From assembly GCA_009780755.1 (NCBI GenBank), contig WQZL01000161.1, positions 1 through 5,470 on the forward strand: 5,470 nucleotides of DNA. The letters are read 5' to 3'. This stretch comes from Promicromonosporaceae bacterium (lineage in GTDB: Bacteria; Actinomycetota; Actinomycetes; Actinomycetales; Cellulomonadaceae). A program made the translations under genes and the position numbers. Positions within the stretch are counted from its first letter, which is position 1; each line of letters opens with the position of its first letter. Below are positions 4,401 through 5,470 of the stretch, in pieces. The notes below the pieces were generated by a model that did not search any database, was not told the DNA's origin, and worked only from the letters and a program-made list of their open reading frames with translations.

Positions 4401-5470
4401 CGGTACGCTGCCCGGTGGCGGCACCGCGACCATCACGTATCAACTGCGGGCTGCCAATCCTTCCACGGGTGCTGGTACCTGGACGTCCACGACCACACTA
4501 ACCCCCAATAGTGGCACCTGTACCGTTACAAACGAGACGACGGCAATAACAACGCCGCCTCCGCCGCCGCCTCCGCCGCCGCCTGGAAATATCGACTGTC
4601 GAATGCAGACCAGCAGCGTCACAGTCACTCCAGGAAACGAGACCACACACACCGTTACCATCTATAACAACGAGAATGGACCGCGTACGGTCAGTTCCTC
4701 GACTAATATTTGTCAGGCGATTGCGAGCGCGCACGTCATAATGCACTTTGTGGAAAACTCGCTAAACGCCACAGTCGGTGAGGTTAGTAGAAACGGTTGT
4801 ATCATCACCTGGACGGGCACGCTTCCGGCAAATAGTACAGCCACCATCACCTACCGGCTGGTTGCCAGCGTTTATGCCTCGAATGATGACTTTTTTTCCG
4901 TGACTCAAGTTACGGGCGGTCGAACATGCACTGTAGTGAACCGGACCAGGCGCACAGGGGGCGGCCCGGGCAATGTATTCCAGTGCGAAATGAGTTCAAA
5001 CCCGAGAGTAGTTCGTCCAGGTGATCTAGTTACAGTCACCGGAACTTTTACTAATAGATCTCCGGTTGGCACTAGTAACAATGCTCGGGTGACGATATCC
5101 CTTCCATCTCAGTTGGAGCTAGTAGGCACGCCTTTCGTTCTTAGGGGAAATGCTTTCCTTTCGGTGATTGGACAAGGCATACACTTCACCGTTCTTGAGG
5201 ATAGTGAAGTCGAAATCTCGTTCACTGTGCGAATACCTGTTGGTTCAACCTTTACCGGGATGCTTCGCATCAACATGACGTCGGATAAGACGGCAGCTGG
5301 CAGTTGCCCTACGTATATTTACGTGCCTGGGCCAGACCCACGACCACCTTCGCCCCCCACCTGTACTATGGCCGCTAGCCCAGAGGGTCTGGTGCAGGCC
5401 GGTAACCAGACCGTGCACACGGTTAGGATTTACAACAACCACAGTGTGGCGCGAGCTACGACTACCAGCA
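1357..5470 (+). CDS. Very large secreted surface protein with Cys-stapled DUF11-like repeats, C-terminus beyond the window
   Basis: This is a continuous frame of 1371 codons with no stop, cut by the window edge. Residues 1-39 are a signal peptide. Residues 40-191 are an acidic segment. Residues 192-690 are a beta-rich extracellular region containing GRVWTD (from 357), TSEGLRFEI (from 395), a FlgD-Ig-like WDGRNG (from 549) and HFVHQDVEY (from 577). From 691 come six Ig-like repeats related to the DUF11/'conserved repeat' family, with ITY.LRA near the end of each typical unit. Family knowledge points to an exported structural surface protein or adhesin. An LPXTG or other anchor would be C-terminal and is not visible. 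The mature part has only one Lys (K1311) although Arg is common, and no catalytic motif was recognised. GTG was chosen for its Shine-Dalgarno and the signal peptide right behind it. The frame is in fact open back to 955, so a longer form cannot be excluded. Six antisense or shifted frames inside it are shadows. Confidence 0.93.
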   Translation, partial: MSESFVLVSKGKQQRRRGLLATLLTATLITSLLGGTAHATVGGDSYGSELDRSDLDFLSGELEGGVATDLYTPDDTLVEGGDGSHVQAHEGDLFGDDAEAALVADSDIPEGEFFWNIGPEGYAYQVDAEGTVVDWEALLYGYEATPGGPAAGLAGDEDVEWGSWDDSHDFIGVDFGDDFAAFSAAVDPFNACAGGTQAAPSASQWNQSATNSRQSHNANWGGGVTSRTQQFYVYANACHQLDVRFLTNRWRDAHNNGAQRVTLFITDPTGNTIRTTLNRGVPAGQRGTGAMAAANGTTNPLQRLGLRSATAGVWHIRTRVEDANGNSVSLASQGRGWSAHRFDIAVRDPQGRMQSPGRVWTDTLQQTFDSHTQATVLSGSARWGVRWNQRHWAMTSEGLRFEITQRSFNGIHSAMRVNGTGVHLNCRPVFRSMLAHHAPHQNPGGRNYSVAGASNCGLAAGRIFWAPPDINMPRTARFPNGSTGWVNPQQVNPSVSVRYEQGTSTTNYGGTIVVTTNQAGPITVVIAGSGTNRTITLPNARAGTSRIAWDGRNGANQVIPLTASLTINVSLEAGRTHFVHQDVEYREGGIEVRALNGPFSGRRLLHWGEPHHSQHCWENGTQRRCAGLFPTPRWGSADSAGGAHRWGRSNMNTPVYGVDGVTTWGDGRQMNEWMPGTVVNSSMRLGPAASCTMTGAPRLIPAGQEVTHRVTVRNDGQVRRAMTAAIDISQALQGGRTTLVAGSITASPGSVTQSGNILNWSGTLNPGQTATITYRLRAASPAQNATFTSTVTVPGPNGQTCTVTNETQAAPAAPGNPTCIMTASPRLVQPGAETTHTLTITNTGNQQRALTSQTSIANHLSGGRFTFVDNSLQASVGSATRSGNNINWSGTVAAGAVVTITYRLRAANPSTAGGTVTATTTMTPGGTCNVVNETTGPPVTGAPTCTMSGSPRVVMPGAVTTHTLTITNTGNQQRALSSVTNLTNHLSGGRFTLVSGSIQASAGSASLSGNNLNWSGTLPGGGTATITYQLRAANPSTGAGTWTSTTTLTPNSGTCTVTNETTAITTPPPPPPPPPPGNIDCRMQTSSVTVTPGNETTHTVTIYNNENGPRTVSSSTNICQAIASAHVIMHFVENSLNATVGEVSRNGCIITWTGTLPANSTATITYRLVASVYASNDDFFSVTQVTGGRTCTVVNRTRRTGGGPGNVFQCEMSSNPRVVRPGDLVTVTGTFTNRSPVGTSNNARVTISLPSQLELVGTPFVLRGNAFLSVIGQGIHFTVLEDSEVEISFTVRIPVGSTFTGMLRINMTSDKTAAGSCPTYIYVPGPDPRPPSPPTCTMAASPEGLVQAGNQTVHTVRIYNNHSVARATTTS
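1474..1929 (+). other. Acidic N-terminal segment of the surface protein
   Basis: Residues 40-191 contain 38 Asp/Glu, one Arg (R52) and no Lys, with clusters such as GDEDVEW and FGDDF. No Cys occurs before C192. There is no recognisable domain. It could be a flexible propeptide, a cation-binding leader or a spacer. The sharp change to Arg/Asn/Gln-rich sequence at about residue 192 marks the start of the folded region. Confidence 0.7.
1930..3426 (+). other. Beta-rich extracellular region with three Cys pairs
   Basis: Residues 192-690 carry exactly six Cys: 192, 238, 426, 456, 616 and 625, an even number suggesting disulfides, perhaps between neighbours. The first part (about 206-356) reads as a beta-sandwich with VTLFITDPTGN and GVWHIRTRVEDANGN. 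The middle, from GRVWTD to HFVHQDVEY and GGIEVRALNG, follows a layout I know from large exported proteins with DUF11 or anchor domains: an opening GR.W, a strand-rich body, then Ig-like W-D-G-x-N-G. The end is rich in His, Trp and Gly (HWGEPHHSQHCW). The names of these domains are my recollection of family patterns, not a search result. Confidence 0.55.
3427..5470 (+). repeat. Array of six Ig-like, Cys-bounded protein repeats
   Basis: Units begin at Cys691 (3427), Cys819 (3811), Cys945 (4189), Cys1081 (4597), Cys1210 (4984) and Cys1336 (5362, cut by the edge), each as C-x-M. Unit lengths are 128, 126, 136, 129 and 126 residues. The second Cys comes at 801, 928, 1055, 1191 and 1317. In units 1-4 it sits in a TC.V.N.T motif, and the spacing from the first Cys is 110, 109, 110, 110 and 107. 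Units 1-3 share NW SGT and TITY.LRA motifs; unit 4 keeps W-T-G-T and TITYRL; unit 5 is the most divergent and reads most like ordinary DUF11 (VTISLPSQLELVG). Such arrays usually act as stalks holding an N-terminal domain away from the cell. Confidence 0.85.
4555..4584 (+). repeat. Polyproline-coding microsatellite between repeats 3 and 4
   Basis: Ten consecutive Pro codons (residues 1067-1076) are written as CCGCCT followed by two copies of CCGCCGCCGCCT. The array is a simple-sequence tract in steps of three bases, so slippage would change linker length without breaking the frame. The other unit boundaries have shorter linkers (such as APAAPGNPT, GPPVTGAPT, DPRPPSPPT), so this is the longest rigid spacer in the visible part. 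Confidence 0.9.

Noticed and set aside
3427..5361. Isopeptide-bonded (Cna-B/pilin-like) repeats
   Set aside because: Units 1-4 contain no Lys at all and unit 5 has one, so the required Lys nucleophile is missing.

Overview
The window looks like a piece of a moderately high-GC actinomycete (Actinomycetota) chromosome. The evidence is a GTG start behind a purine-rich Shine-Dalgarno, an Arg-rich signal peptide ending in Ala-His-Ala, an extracellular protein with DUF11-like repeats, and palindromic intergenic repeats of a type common in actinobacteria. The genus cannot be fixed from this stretch.

Layout. Positions 1-1356 hold no gene I can support. From the left there is an unassigned edge with small hairpins (1-388), a perfect 18-bp hairpin (389-434), a long imperfect inverted repeat (456-563), and 2.4 tandem copies of a ~112-bp composite palindrome (570-839). 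A strand-asymmetric G-rich stretch (851-950) follows, then an upstream/leader region (951-1356) with possible ECF-type promoter boxes, competing RNA pairings and a possible upstream ORF. Positions 1357-5470 are one open plus-strand gene that runs off the right edge (1371 codons visible).

That gene encodes a very large exported protein. In order it has a signal peptide (residues 1-39), a strongly acidic segment (40-191), a ~500-residue beta-rich extracellular region with three cysteine pairs and a FlgD-Ig-like WDGRNG motif, and at least six Ig-like repeats of ~126-136 residues. Each repeat opens with Cys-x-Met, and each complete one has a second Cys 107-110 residues later. The C-terminus, and so any cell-wall anchor, lies outside the window. 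A structural surface protein or adhesin is the most reasonable reading, but nothing here shows the ligand.

The most unusual points are these. The mature protein has a single lysine in 1332 visible residues, which makes lysine isopeptide cross-links nearly impossible and fits disulfide stapling instead. The tandem palindromes show a compensatory stem change. The leader has one GATGTC segment complementary to three GACATC copies, one of them directly in front of the start codon.
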